This document shows positions 13,153-29,658 of a stretch of 64,000 bases of DNA, one piece after another. How positions within the stretch are numbered: position 1 is the first letter of the stretch; every line of letters starts with the position of its first letter. Origin of the DNA: Cacajao melanocephalus (Eukaryota > Chordata > Mammalia > Primates > Pitheciidae); NCBI GenBank assembly GCA_963573385.1, contig CAUYLG010066009.1:1-64000 (forward strand). Reading direction: 5' to 3'. The position numbers and the translations under genes are program-made. The notes below the pieces were generated by a model, which was given only the letters and a program-made list of their open reading frames with translations, did no database searches and was not told the DNA's origin.

Positions 13153-13360
13153 GAGAGAGAAAGATATTGAAAGAAAGGGAAAGATGTAAAGGAGAACACT
13201 GGTTTCCATGTCTATGTATCCAGCTTTATCCTCTCTCATGGATTTCTTTGCTTAAGCCACTTCAGGTTCAAAGTAAAACCAAGACAAAACAAATATTTAT
13301 TTCTTTTTGTTGTGACTTACTTCAAATAAACTCTCAGGACTAATAAAACAAGAAGGTTTT
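13153..13360. other. Unassigned filler between L1 tail and resumed L1M
   Basis: About 200 bases that match neither L1. It starts with purine-rich GAGAGAGAAAGATATTG and includes ACTAATAAAACAAG near its end. It could be a 3' transduction carried with the L1, or sequence from a local rearrangement. L1M ORF2 resumes at about 13361. Confidence 0.5.
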
Positions 13361-14303
13361 CCTCCACATTGAGAAATATTGATTTGTAGTTTTCTTCAAA
13401 TGTCTTCATTTGGTAGCAGGGTGATGCCAGCCTTGTAAAATGAGTTGATATGAATTTCCTTTTCAATTTTTTTAGAAGTATTTGAATAGAATTAGTATTG
13501 TTTCTCCATTAAATGTTTAGTTAAATTCCTAAGTAAAGACATATGGGCCTTGAATTTTCTTTATGGGGAGGTTTAAAATTCAATTTCCCTAATAGATATC
13601 TCATTATTCAAGTTATTATTTCTTGTGGAGTGATCTTCATTAGTTTGTGTCTTTTAAGAAATGTATATATTTCTTCTTAGTTGTCAAATATTTTATGTAA
13701 TTTGCAAATAGAATTCTTTTTAAAAAAATCAATAGAAGCTGTCATAATTGTACCACCTGTCTCATTTCTGTCATGAGTAATTTGTGTCTTTTCTATTTTT
13801 TTCCTAATCAGTCTGGCTAGAGGTTTAACAATTCATTGATTGTCTCAGAGAACCAGCTTTTATTTCATTTTTTTCTTCATTGTTTTCCTGCGTTATATTT
13901 TATTGATTTCTACCCCAATGTTTAATATTTCATTACTTTATTTCAGTTTTAATTTGTTTCTCTTTTTGTTAGGTAGAACCTGAGGCCATTAGCTTGCAAT
14001 ATTTCTTCTTTTTTACCATTAACACTTAGTGCTATGAATTTCCATTTCCTTTTAAATGCTATCTTAGCTGCATCTCACAGATTTTGAAATGTTTTGTTTT
14101 AATTTTCATTCAGTTGAATTTGCTTTCTTATTTTATTTCATTTATGATTTCTTTTTTATCCATAAAATGCTAAAGTACTTGTGTACTTAGTTTCAAAATA
14201 TTTGTGGGATTTTCTAGATATTATTCTAGAAATCTCATTTAATTCTATTGTAGTCAGAGAAAACACTTCATATGAATTATACCATTTAAAATTTGTTGTG
14301 ACT

Positions 14304-14420
14304 TTTTAATGCTCTAGAATATGGCCTATCTTAGTTAATGCTCACTTTATACTTAATATTTATAATTTTAACCATTTTTAAGTGTACAGTTCAGTGTCAT
14401 TAAGTATGTCCAATTAAGTA
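14304..14420 (-). repeat. Tandem-duplicated L1M segment, copy 1
   Basis: Contains an ORF2 piece (TTTTAATGCTCTAGAATATG) joined to L1M 3' UTR (TTTTTAAGTGTACAGTTCAG). The same join recurs at 14734-14830 with moderate divergence. The copies are separated only by the Alu at 14421. Confidence 0.8.
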
Positions 14421-14985
<565 letters not shown>

Positions 14986-15650
14986 GAAAACATGTTCTGC
15001 AGTTCTTGCTTGGAGTATTCTATAAATGTCGGTTAAATCCAGTTGGTTGGTAGTGATGTTCCAATCTTCAATCTTCTTAATTATTTTTGTCTACTTACAC
15101 TATGAGTTATTGAGAGACGGAATATTAAAATCTCCAACCATTGTTGTTGACTTTAGAAATAGTTTTTCTATTTCTCCATGGAATGCAACATATATTTTAA
15201 AGTTATATTATTAAGTGCATAAATGTTTAGAATTCCTAGGTTCTCTTGAATAACTAGCCCTTTTTAACCATTTGCTCTGAAATCTACTTTGTCTGATATT
15301 AATATAGGTATGTCAGACTTTAAAAAATAATCAGCACTAACATGGTATCTCCTCTAATATTTTCTCACTTTTAGCCTAATTGTGTGTTTATATTTAAAGT
15401 GAATTTCTCTTAGACAGAATACAGTTGGACCACACTTAAATACAATCTGACAATCTGTAACTCTTCTACTTTATTCTACTTTTCTATTATCTCTTTTTTC
15501 CTTTTAGTTTAGTCTTTATTTTTTAATGCTTATTTTATTTTTAGTTTCTTCCTGTACTTTGACAATTCTATTCATTTGGTTCAATTAAAAAATTTTACGT
15601 CTACAATTATGATTTATGCTATCATAAAGAGTTCCTATACTTTTTCCTCA

Positions 15651-16849
<1,199 letters not shown>

Positions 16850-16867
16850 CGTTGTCTAAATATATAT

Positions 16868-17965
<1,098 letters not shown>

Positions 17966-17966
17966 G

Positions 17967-18945
17967 TATGGTAGGGTGACAGTATGGTTATGGTAGTATG
18001 ATGGTACATTAAAAATATATAAATAAGGTGTTAGAGTTTGCAAATATAGGGAATTCCAGCTAAGATAGGTCACTTGACATTCATTTATCTAACTTAGCTG
18101 TGACCCCAAAAATGTATTTGAAAAATCCATGTTGGATAAAAGTGGAACCGGAAAACAAAACAAGGCTAGTGCTAACTACACCACACTCACAACCCTTGTC
18201 CATGTTCTCATAAGAGAAAAATCACCCACCAAGTTGATCTCTAATGTTCTTGCACATACCTGGCATCCTATTTGAAGAAAATGACCACCATCTGATTAGC
18301 ATTATTTTATTATAAAAGAGTTTTAAATAAAGACTATGAAATGGCCAAATTCATTGCCACAAAATTTAGGCTAAAAAGCTACCTGTAAATCAAGTACTAA
18401 TAAATGTTTTTAAGTTAGATTAATATACCCTGGTAGACAGATTCATCTTATAAATCTTTGAAATTCTTTAGTTGCTAAGTGATATCATGCTATTCAAAAA
18501 GCTGTAATCTGTAACAGGGAGAAGACAAGAGCAAATAGACTTAAAAATCTTTGGAAATGAAAATATAATCATTTTCTGGATATCATCGCCAATAATGTCA
18601 TCTGAAAACTGGTCAGGGGTCACACATTGCCCAAATTCAGCTAGACTTGATAAGGAATCTTTCATGTCTCCAGAATGAAAAAATAACCCACTTGACCAAA
18701 CTCATAATGTGCACCTTGTAGATACGTACATGTATGAATAGAAAAGCCCAATTTTGTGTGCTCATAGCCTGAACACTTGGATGACATTGTCCTTTGATCC
18801 TAGAATTCATTGAAGGCAAGGATATCTTAAAGATTCCCTTGTTTGGCCCATATCTAACGTTTTTCAGGAACAGAACACTAACGTCCAAAGAGATCTAATG
18901 AGGTACCCAGAGTCACACAATTGGTGTTTATTGTTATTTATCTGC
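17967..18945. other. Mostly unassigned; probable MIR scrap at 18870-18930
   Basis: AT-rich without clear repeats, except that 18870-18930 (AGAGATCTAATGAGGTACCC, AGAGTCACACAATTGGTG) resembles the MIR core read in reverse. No coding signal. Confidence 0.45.
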
Positions 18946-19562
<617 letters not shown>

Positions 19563-21794
19563 GCTGCCATTCATGTTATGTCTATATATATATTTTTAAA
19601 TTTGGGTTTGTATGTTTGGTTAAGGTTTTTAGGTTACCAGCTAGAAATCAACCATTGATAACACAGGAATAAAAGTAACTAAAAAATGGATATAGAAGCT
19701 ACGTATTTTTTCCGATTTTTGGAACTCTGGGTGAAGGATTGCCTGAACAAAGATGCTAGATAAAAAAATAAATTCCCACTTTTAAAAGTAGGTTTGTATA
19801 TTCATCCATCTGCCACATAAAGCATAACAATTACAAAATTCAGAGTTGAGGCATCTTTCCTTACTGGGAAATCAGGAGGTTACTCTCAGGATAAAGGTGA
19901 ATGGATAATGGAGAGGCCAAGCAACACTTGTTGGAACAGTCGCCTAATTGTACCAGCCATGAAGACAATTTATATCTCATGACTCAATCATCACTGCACT
20001 TTGCTGCATTGATAACTTGAGATAAAATTTTGTAAATGCTGAAGAAATTAGAGTATCTTATACAAGTACTTGACACACTTTCACCTTCAATTTATCATTT
20101 CGTGGGATCTAGGATCATTGTAGACCTCCAGCAAATTAATCAAGAATATGATGATAACTGAAAACATCATACACATAAAATAGATGGTTTTTATATCTAT
20201 CTTCTGAGTTTCCACCACAGAAAGAACACTTTTGAGTTTTGTGTCATAGAGAATAATATATGTACAATTTAATGTTGTTACTTTTTTTTTTTTAGAACCG
20301 CTCCCTAAATTGTTTTAAATCCATAGAAAGATCTCTGAAGAGTAAGTAAATTCTAAGGGATATTTTTCTTTTGTTGACATTTTAGAATACAGAAATTATT
20401 ACCATAAGAGTCTACTACATAGCTTGCTATGTATTGGGAAAACAAAAACTGTTTGAAGACATTCAGCTCAGTGAACTTTTCAATGATATTCTTTTTTTTC
20501 AAATCAGTTTGACTACCTTGCTTAACTTGCTAATTGAATCTATCTAAATAAATGGTCTGTCAGAACTCAAAATGTCTGTGTATATAAACATATTCCGTAT
20601 TGGAGGAAGAGATAAAGATGACTATTAATATACTCCTTGGCTTATTCTTGTTTAATGATGTTTAAGTGTATGTATGTTGGGCATGTATTTACTATTTAAA
20701 TGGGAAGGATTTGACAATTCTGTAGAGCTCTGACTTAAATACCTAGTACTTTGGATTTGCATAGATAGAAGGTCTTTGCATTGGCCTTTCTAGAGTTTTA
20801 TTATTAGCTAGCTAATAAATTTTCCTTTTAACTCTCTTTTCAATATTCCTTACTATCAATTTATATTACCTCTATCCTGCTACTGATTGCAGTCTCTAAT
20901 GTACACTCATTTTATATTAACAGTTGCATTTTCATATCAGGACATGACATTTATTGCCTTGAAAACACCGAGTAAATTGGAATGCAATTCCAGGATGTGT
21001 AAAGGTACCTACAATAACAAGATGACACAAATCTGAATAAATAAGAAATAACAAAGGTCAGCCAGAATGAAAGTCAGAGTTAGTAAATCATAACGAAAGA
21101 CTCTCCAAAAATAAAAGTAACAAAAGTAAGATTACAATAATTTTCAATACAAATAAAAATAATAGAAAATGCATATAATCTAGAGCTTGTTGATGAGGAG
21201 GAGTTAGAAACAAAATATTGGTGTGGTTTAGACTATTTTTTTAAGCAAGACTCAATGAATGCACCAGGTAGAATATAATATGTTGTCAAATTAACAAAAA
21301 ATGGGGAAATAAAATGGATGTTTATTGTCAATTACAGTTACAATTCAGTTGCTATGCTACTTACTAGATACAAACATTAAATAACACTAAATAGCTTTAT
21401 AAAAATCGGCTCTTATAATAAAGCATGAATATGAAGTAATTTGGAAAAACAACCAAAAAATCAATATAGACTAAGAAGTGGATAAAGGGTAATAGCTGAA
21501 TTCAAACATTGCTCTATATTATAAATATGAAACAAAATTAAAATTTAAAAATGGAATTCAAAAGCATGCGCAGAGAAAGCATATAAAATATAAGGAATTA
21601 AAATATTTAAGAGAAAGCCAATATTCACCCATAAAACACCAAAGAAAAACATAGTTATAAGGAAAACTAAAAGAAAGTCAAGGACATAAATCTTGGATGG
21701 GGGAACTTCCATGTATAAAGCAAAATGGCATTGTCAGAAAGTGGTGACACTATTGCAAGAATATTTAAATTTACCAAAGAACTAGCCCTGTGTC
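19563..21794. other. No feature seen (2.2 kb)
   Basis: AT-rich, low in recognisable repeats and without open frames of note. Short T- or A-runs only (for example 20281-20293). If conserved, this would be a reasonable place to look for noncoding regulatory sequence, but nothing here shows that directly. Confidence 0.5.
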
Positions 21795-23130
21795 ACTAAA
21801 TTCAGTGGCCATTTCTTTTTTTCATTTTCATCTCACTTGACCTATCACAGATTTTGACCAAATTGATTGCTCCCTTCCCTTTGATGTACTTTCTTCACTT
21901 GGCTTCTGAGAAAACCACACACATCCTCTGCTTTCCTTCTGGCTCATGGGTGCTCCTTTCTGGTTAATCTCTCTCTTCATCCTGACTTAAAGTGGGATTG
22001 CCCCAGGCAATCCACATAAACTCTCTTGTTGGAATCATCCAGGCCAGTGGCTTTCAATATCATCTATATGCTGGCGACTCCCAAATTTAAGTCTCTACTC
22101 CAGACCTTTGTACTTGAACTTCAGACTCATGTACACAACTGTGTAACATTTCTGCTTCAACATATCCCAGACAGACTTAACATTCAAAACTGAACTCCTG
22201 ATCTTCCTCCTGGAACCTTCCCCACCCAGTTTTCCTCATTTCAGTTAAGGAAATTCCATCCTTTGAGTTTCACAGGCCATCCTCTATTCCTGCCTTTCTC
22301 ACATTTCTAAAAAATGAAATCTATCAAGAAGTTTTTTTTTCTCTACCTTCAAACAGTATCAAGAATTTGACTATTTTTAAGCACCTCTTACTCTAATCTG
22401 AGCCCCTATCAGTTGTCCCTGGACTACTGCCACCCTCTCCTAATTGGTCACCTGCATTTATCCTTTATTCCTGATAGTCTGTCCTCTGTATAGCAACAGA
22501 ATGATCCATTTGAAACCTACATCTGAGTAGACTGTTTCTTTGCTCAGAATTCTGCAATGGCTCTTCACTGTACTCAGCAGAAGCTAAAGTTCATAAAATC
22601 ACTATGTTTCAGGCTGTGTATGACTAAGTGTGCTTCCTCATTACCTTTCTGACCTTATTTTCTACAACACTTCCCTGCTTGCGCTACCCCGGAGATCCAT
22701 GTTTACCCCCTAGGTCTTCCTTGAACATATCAGGCACACTCTCACCTTTGGATTTTTGCTCTCGGTTTGGCCTCTGCCTGGAATGCTCTTTCCCCAGCAC
22801 CTGCTTGGCCAACTCTCCCAACTTCTGAAGACTTTGTTTAAATCTCGCCTTCTCAATGATGTCAACTTTGATCTTTTTTAATATTGCAACTCAGCAACAG
22901 CCCACATCACTACCATTGAAGATCACCCTTTACTTTGCCCTCTGCATTTTGTTTTGTTCCATAGCATTTGTAACCTTCTAACACACCAAATAATTATTTA
23001 CCATATCTATTATTTATTGGTGGTCTCCGTTGCTAAAGGATATAAGATCCACAAGTAAATTTTTTTTGACAGTTTTTCCCTCCAATGTATCCAAAGTGCA
23101 TTGAATTAAATTATTTGTTGGATTGAATTA
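21795..23130 (+). mobile_element. L2 LINE, 3' half of ORF2 and 3' UTR
   Basis: Matches L2 in order over about 1.3 kb: CATCTATATGCTGGCGACTC, CAAAACTGAACTCCTGATCT, TTGGTCACCTGCATTTATCC, AGAATGATCCATTTGAAACC, CTGCCTGGAATGCTCTTTCC and the 3' tail TTATTTGTTGGATTGAATTA. This is one of the longest old repeats here. Its RT C-terminal coding region is no longer open. Confidence 0.93.
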
Positions 23131-25615
23131 ACTTATCCTCATATAACAAACTTTCACAGTTACAAGCTATGCACACATTATTTTTTATGCCACTTGGAAT
23201 GCCTCAACACACTTCTGAAAATAACATGCATATTCAGTATGTGTTCAGGGCTCATCACTGTCATTATTTAAAACTCTATTGGTACCAGGTTCTAATTAAA
23301 AGTCCAACAACATATACATGACATTAAATTTACAATTGAGTATTAAGTACTAACAAATTTTTAAAAACTGGGTTGTGCAAAATATGAGAATATAAAAACA
23401 CAGTTTTCAAAATTTACTAGTCTAGTAGGGAAGAGTGAAATAATTTTTGTATTTATCTGACCAGTGAATTTACTCCTAGTTGTAATCCTCCATTGCGTTT
23501 TCTAAAGCTTTTTGGAATTGCAGTAAATGAAACGTCTTGTTACCTGGTTAACTCTGTTCTGGATGTTAACGGAACTGCAAGTTTACTTAATTCTGGCTTC
23601 TTCAGGAGTTCCCTGGAGGCCAAGCTAGCATGACGAGTTAAAACAAAAAGCTTTCAGTATTATAGCATAGATGCATACTTTTTAAAAAAATGCCAGTGGA
23701 ACCTCAAAATCATTTAAAGTAGATGAAATATTACCAAAATATGACCACTGCATTAATATTATAATGTTGTGCAATGCTGGGATATTTTTTAAACGTCTGA
23801 ATAATACTTGAAACAAAGTAATAAAGTAGACAATCTGTCCCTAGTTGGTATAACTGAAACTATATCCATGGAAACAGAACTCAGTGACCATGAATGCTAA
23901 TCCATCTGCATTTTCACAAAGAGGTACAAAATGAAAATCTCAATTACAACTACATGTTTGGCAAATGCAATCTCCTGTTCAAATTTATAAGTGGGTGACT
24001 TGCTATTTTAAAACACTAAAGAAAAATGGGATCAAGATTCTATCCTTTTCAATCTTTTAGAATCTGGGGATCTGGTCTTACCTATACTGAGTAGACAGCT
24101 AAGAATGATAGAACTCTGGCACTGGTTGAACACGTACATAATACTCCAATGCTCATGCATGTGGCATGAGGTTTGGTTTAAACAGCAAGATATTTGCCCT
24201 ATAACCCAAATAGCTGCCCACGACTGCCTGTCAGACTAAATAACTGATTTTATTGTTTATACTGCTTTAAATTCCTTCATCCACAGCATCAATTTCTTCC
24301 TGAAGCTGCTTTTAAAATAAATTACTGAAAGTGTTTTCTGATAACTGCAAGCTGAGTACAGATAGCCTGTGAAAATGAGAGCTTTGTTTCAGAAAGAGTA
24401 GGGAGAAGAAAATTCCATATATAATATGGTGTACAGTAATGATAACCTACACCTCTAACTGTATCTAGATCTGCACCTATACCTTTATCTATCTACATTG
24501 GAGTGAAAACCACTTAATATAGATGTTTTCATGGGACTCAGGTTTTTTTTCACATTCAAGATGCAAATAATTACACTGAGTTCTATGGGGGTAAATGTGT
24601 ATTTTTACAAATTAGATATCATATATATTACAATGACCTATTTTATGAATATAAGAATGCCAACGAGAAACCTGATTTTGCTTCTTGGCCACTTACATGT
24701 TAGCATGTTTAGGGCACATTTAAGAAGGAGTCATCTGGAACAGCTGTCTTATCTTTCAGTCTGAAATCAGATTTAGAACAGATTAGGCAGGTGGGGTTAC
24801 TTGACATTGATGTGTGAGATTCAGCTGGGATCTGGAGAGTACCCTGAATGCTCCCAGTATGGGGGGAACCTCTAGAGGCTGGGGGGTTAAAAGCGAGAGG
24901 GAAGAGAGTCTCCAAAGAAAGCTCTCCCCTATTTCATTATCTTTCCAGGGTCCAAGTCTAAGACTTTTCCCACATTCCTCTTGTTTTAATATGTAATCTT
25001 GATCTTACTTTTTTCCTTATAAAATCACTTGATATATGGTTTATAATGTACATATAGAAATGGAACCTTTTCTAAGGAGCAAAGTACATTTGACTTACCT
25101 TTTAAAAGATAATTGCAAAATTTACCACTCACCTTTTGTCTTAGAAATCATATTTAGAAGTTAATGTTACTCTGTTATATTTTGCCATAGATAGCTAGAA
25201 AGTAGAGCATCTTATCTCGTGAGAGTTCAATGTCACACTCTGGGAAATGTTAGAAAGTATGTAACAAAGGTTATTAAGGGTCAGTTTTCCATTAGATGTG
25301 TGATTTATTGTTTTTAGTGTAATGAAGTCCTATAATTTTGATGGATTGGAAACGGTGCTCATTTTTATTGGCAAGTGGCTTGAAACTACTTGTGAATAAT
25401 CAATCATACTGCTAAAAAGGAAAAATTGTTTGGGTTTTAATAAAATGTTTTATAATTGATATCTTAACAACCAAAGCACTCTAGTTGCTGGAATGAAAAG
25501 TATGATATGTGTTGCTACTGATCCTCTCTGGTGTCAATTTTGTTGTAGAAATCAAATGATTGCAAGGTAAAAAAATGTGGCCCATAAAGTGCTTATATTT
25601 TGAAATTAGCCCTCA
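23131..25615. other. No feature seen (2.5 kb)
   Basis: Unique-looking AT-rich sequence with no recognisable transposon, RNA gene or coding signal. 24815-24925 is locally G-rich. Confidence 0.5.
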
Positions 25616-25618
25616 TAC

Positions 25619-25663
<45 letters not shown>

Positions 25664-25690
25664 ATCTATCATCTGTCTATCCATCTACCT
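25619..25690. repeat. (CTAT)n microsatellite
   Basis: About 11 uninterrupted CTAT units at 25619-25663, followed by imperfect ATCT/ATCC units to about 25690. The repeat gives an Ile-Tyr-Leu-Ser artefact frame. Confidence 0.96.
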
Positions 25691-25974
25691 ATGTATTCAT
25701 ACAGTTGACACAGAAACAAATAGGTAGAGATTTAGGTATAGGTAAAGGTATAAATATAGGTATAGATCATTATTATCCTATACTATTCTACGTGTACATG
25801 AATATAGCTAAGACTGCTTTCTTATGGTCTGGGTGTAGTATAATTATAACTGGAAACATTTATCAGTCACTTTTGCCTGCTACGTCCTGCAAAACTGTAG
25901 TTGTAAAAACTTATAATTTGAAGTTCAAATCCCTTAAAATCTACAGTTTATTTTGGCCAAAGCGATCAATGTTT

Positions 25975-26265
25975 ACTTATTCATTTACCAAACTCATAAT
26001 GAGTTCTACTTTTACCAGACATTCTATCAGATGGTGAGAATACAGAGATAAAAGGCTCAGTCCCCATTTTCTGTATTATCTGGTAGGGGAGAAACTCATG
26101 ATGAGTTCTACTTTTACCAGATATTCTATCAAATGATGAGAATACAGAGATAAAATACTCAGTCCCCATCTTTCTGTATTGTCTGTAGGGGAGACGGACT
26201 AGTCAGAATAAAATGAAAACACAATGTGATACAAGCAAGGCACCATGGTAGGAAAATAAGCACTG
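25975..26265 (-). mobile_element. L2 LINE 3' end with internal duplication
   Basis: Reverse-read L2 3' UTR: TTCATTTACCAAACT, GAATACAGAGATAAAA, CTCAGTCCCCAT, GTAGGGGAGACGGACTAG, ACACAATGTGATACAAGC. It contains a 102-bp tandem duplication (25990-26193) that the L2 consensus does not have. Confidence 0.75.
25990..26193. repeat. 102-bp tandem duplication
   Basis: Units 25990-26091 and 26092-26193, each exactly 102 bp, start AAACTCAT and end GGGGAG. They differ at about six substitutions and two compensating one-base indels, so the duplication is old. Confidence 0.95.
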
Positions 26266-26814
26266 TGAATCTAGACCTGACATTTACAGGTAGGCTCAGG
26301 TCTATCAAATGGTTGAGGCTGGAATATTTCTTGTGGCATAAGCTTGATGTCTTAGGTGGGACCCTCAATATTTGAGATTCAAGATTCACTCTTCCTCTAG
26401 CCAAGGGGAAGGGAATAATTGCAAAGTCAGATTACTGATGTTATTCATCTTTTCTGAATTTGTTCAATGGTTTATCTTCTAAATCTGAAGTTGGGTTCTG
26501 AATTCCAGCCTCCCTACCATTAATAGTACCCTCTGCCCAGGCACTGAACAATGCTTCCCAACTCTAACTATGAGTTGGGAATCTGAAAAACTACCAGCTT
26601 TAACAGGAAAGGGAAGTGTTTTGTTTGTTTGTTTCCCTTCTGAATTTGTAGAGTTAGCATAGAAGGCACTCATACATCATGAACCAGAGACACTTCTTTC
26701 ACAGTGTAAGCTCCAGAACAATTCTGAGTGGTCCACCGCCTGGAAGCCCTTGCTGCATTTCTATTGCCAGATTGGATGGTGACCCTAAGTTTAGTTAGTT
26801 ATGCCCCTTGGCTA
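26266..26814. other. No feature seen
   Basis: Unique-looking sequence, no recognisable repeat or coding signal. Confidence 0.5.
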
Positions 26815-26965
26815 TGATGAGAGAGCCTATAAAACGAGGATTAAAATACTGACCTCCCAGGGATGTTTGAGAGGAGTGTAATCTGCCTGCCAAACAATAG
26901 GCACAGTATTCTCTACGACACCTTCCCCAATATGAATGCAGTCCCTCAACTTTCTCTGCCTCATT
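26815..26965 (+). mobile_element. Possible MIR fragment
   Basis: ATAAAACGAGGATTAAAATA, CTGACCTCCCAGGGATGTTT and ACAATAGGCACAGTATTC loosely follow the MIR 3' half (TAAAATGGGGATAATA..CCTACCTCATAGGGTTG). Weak similarity. Confidence 0.5.
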
Positions 26966-27514
26966 AAAGTCAACAACAAAGTGTAATGTAAGAAAAAAAA
27001 TAGAGAGAACATATATTAATTGATTTGCCCGTTATGGAGCTGATTTGATAAAAGGTCAAGTAGGGGGAAATGTTTAAAATTATTATTAATAGCTCTGTTA
27101 TTTATTTATAAGATGATTGATACATTTTAACACTGATAATCTAAAGTCAGCTCACATTACCAGAAGTGAGTTATAACTATCCCATAGCCCAAAATTCCAT
27201 CATGGTAAAGCATCACTATGATTTGAGACTTTTTTTTTGCAAATTTTACAGTAAAATGCTTTTTTATCCCTACACTTAATCCATATTTGTAAGACACAGT
27301 CAAGTCACTGAAATATCCAAGAAATGGCTCCAAAATCATTTCACTTATCTCAGATAAGTTTTGGTAAATGCATCAGTTTCTTATGTTATGAGAAATTATC
27401 ACAATATAGTCTATTTTACAAATAAACATGGTTGGCAATTACCAGAAGTAGATAGAGAATTCAGCTTTGCTGAATTTAGAACATTACGTTAATATAATAT
27501 TTCTAGTTGGATTT
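26966..27514. other. No feature seen
   Basis: AT-rich unique-looking sequence. Confidence 0.5.
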
Positions 27515-28087
27515 ATTTTTTAATTTATTTTTGATTGACAAGAAAAGATTGTATATATTTATAGAAATGCTTTTGTATAAATCGTATATATTGTGGGACA
27601 GCTAAATCAAAGTACTTAACATATGCATTATCTCATATACTTATTTTTTTTCTGGTGAGGCCATTTAAAATCTGCTCTTAGCAATTTTCAAGTACGTGAT
27701 ACATTATTATTAACTGTAGTCACTCTGAGGTACAAGAAATCCCTTGAACTTATTCCTCCTGTCTAACTAAAATTTTGTATTCTTTGTCCAGCATCTCCCC
27801 AGTCCTCCCGATCCCCAGCCTCTGGTTACAATCATTTTATTCTCTGTATCTATGAGTTTGACATTGTTAAAATTCCACATACAAGTGAGATCATGAGGTA
27901 TTTGTCTTTCTGTGCCTGGCTTATTTCATTTTCCACAGTTTCTTCCAAGTTCATTTATATTGTTGCAAATGACAGAATTTCTTTCTTTATAAAAGCTGAA
28001 TAGTATTCCATTATGTATGCATGCCACATTTTCTTTATCGTTCATCTGTCAGTGGACACTTAGGTTGATTCCATAACTTGGCTACTA
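27515..28087 (-). mobile_element. L1MA-type L1 3' end
   Basis: Reverse-read 3' UTR and ORF2 end: AACATATGCATTATCTCATA, TGAACTTATTCCTCCTGTCT, CCAGCATCTCCCCAG, AGTGAGATCATGAGGTATTT, TGAATAGTATTCCATTATGT and GTGGACACTTAGGTTGATTC. It is 5' truncated where the LTR begins at 28091. Confidence 0.93.
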
Positions 28088-28090
28088 TTA

Positions 28091-28656
28091 TGGTTAATAC
28101 TGTCAATTTGATTATATTGAAGGATGCAATATTGATCCTGGGTGTGTCCCTGAAGGTGCTGCCAAAGGAGATTAACATTTGAGCCAGTGGACTGGGGAAG
28201 GCAGACCCACCCTTAATCAGGTGGGCACAATCTAATCAACCACCAACGAATATAAAGCAGGCAGAAAAACATGAAGGAGCAAGAAGGGCCCAGCCTCCCA
28301 GCCTATATCTCTCTGCCATGCTGGATGCCTTCTGCCCTTGAACATCAGACTCCAAATTCTTCAGTTTTGGAATTCAGATTGGCTCTTTTTGCTCAGCTTG
28401 CAGACTGCCAGCCTATTACAGGACCTTATGATTGTGTAAGTTAATACTTAATTAAGTCATATATGTGTATATATATAGATATATGTATATATCTTCTTTT
28501 CAGAAACCAGAAACTTCCCTGGGTCTCCAGCTTGCAGATGACAAAGCATGGGACTTCTCAGCCTCCATAATTGTGTGAGCCTATTCCTTAGAATAAATCC
28601 CTTATAATAAACCAATAAATCCTGTTAGCTCTATCTCTCTAGAAAGTCCTAATGTA
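28091..28656 (+). mobile_element. ERV solo LTR, family not named
   Basis: Starts TGGTTAATACTGTCAATTTG and follows a known primate LTR through GATCCTGGGTGTGTCC, GCCAAAGGAGATTAACATTT, CAGACCCACCCTTAATCAG and CTGCCATGCTGGATGCC. It ends CTCTAGAAAGTCCTAATGTAG, which resembles the common LTR end GAACCCTGACTAATACA. The 3' region carries two related versions of the polyA-side segment in series (CAGCTTGCAGACTGCC near 28398 and CAGCTTGCAGATGACA near 28529), separated by an AT repeat. Confidence 0.75.
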
Positions 28657-29504
28657 GCCCACTCTTCCAAAACAGATGTTATTACTCTACATCTTGAAAA
28701 ACGGAGCCCTAAATTCAAATTCAACTCGCATCCTAGGTTACCTGCACCTTGTTCATGGGCCACACCTAGCAGGAACCAATCACTAGTTCCATTTATCAAG
28801 AAGTCTTGGAGGCAACATTCTGAGCCTTTGCCAGAATTGCCATTTTAAACATTATTTTTCTCCTTCCCTCATAAATATGTTTATACTTGTTAAGAACCTC
28901 ATCTTAATCTTTATTTCAGGAAATATACCTATATTGAAGTAGATTCACATAAGTATGAGATCATCATCAACAAAGCTACTATCTCATCGCTATCCTGGAC
29001 AGTTTTATCTTTATGGTTTTTATGATAGTGTCAGGTTTTTCTGAGGATACTCAGACTGGGAATATTTGTGAGGCAGCCCAAATTTACTCAAGACAGTTGT
29101 CTATAATGAAACAATGGATTTAAAAAATTTTTTTTAAAGTATCAGATAATCAATAATTTACATGATTTAGTAATCTGAGTATGATGAGATTCATAATGAA
29201 AGATAGTCCTCTTCTGTCATATTTCTTTTTCCATAAAGCCGTACCTATTATTAAACTTTTAAATCTCTCCCATTATAGTAATGTTTCTAGAGTTATCAAT
29301 ATCAGACTTTGTTGACTTCCTTCTAGAAAGAAAGCAGCAGCAATTTGCTTAGGTCTTCCATATGTCTTTAAAGTTGTAACTAGACAGGAAATCACACATA
29401 TACCACTTAGTAAATATTTTTTGCATGAGTGAATCCTCAATGATGCAGTGAAAGATTCAACTTTAAGGGTTAAGAGAGTTAAGAGGCATATTAGATGTGG
29501 CAGC
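28657..29504. other. No feature seen
   Basis: Unique-looking sequence between an LTR and MER5A. Confidence 0.5.
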
Positions 29505-29658
29505 ACAGTGAAATCACCTAGAAATCTTTAAAAACTACCTGTGGCTCACTCCCATTCACAAACATTATTATTCAAAACATCTGGAGTATGACTTGAAAAC
29601 TGGACTTTAGAAAAGCTGCCCAGTGATTCTAATGTTCAGTAAAGCATGGGAACCACTA
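29505..29658 (+). mobile_element. MER5A-type hAT-Charlie MITE
   Basis: AAATCACCTAGAAATCTTTA, GCCCAGTGATTCTAATGTTC and the terminal GGGAACCACTAT match MER5A order and length. The 5' terminal repeat is missing or unrecognisable. Nonautonomous and ancient. Confidence 0.82.

Noticed and set aside
25600..26037. 145-codon plus frame starting with an Ile-Tyr-Leu-Ser repeat
   Set aside because: It begins in the (CTAT)n microsatellite and runs into an L2; no ATG at the start and no protein content beyond the repeat.
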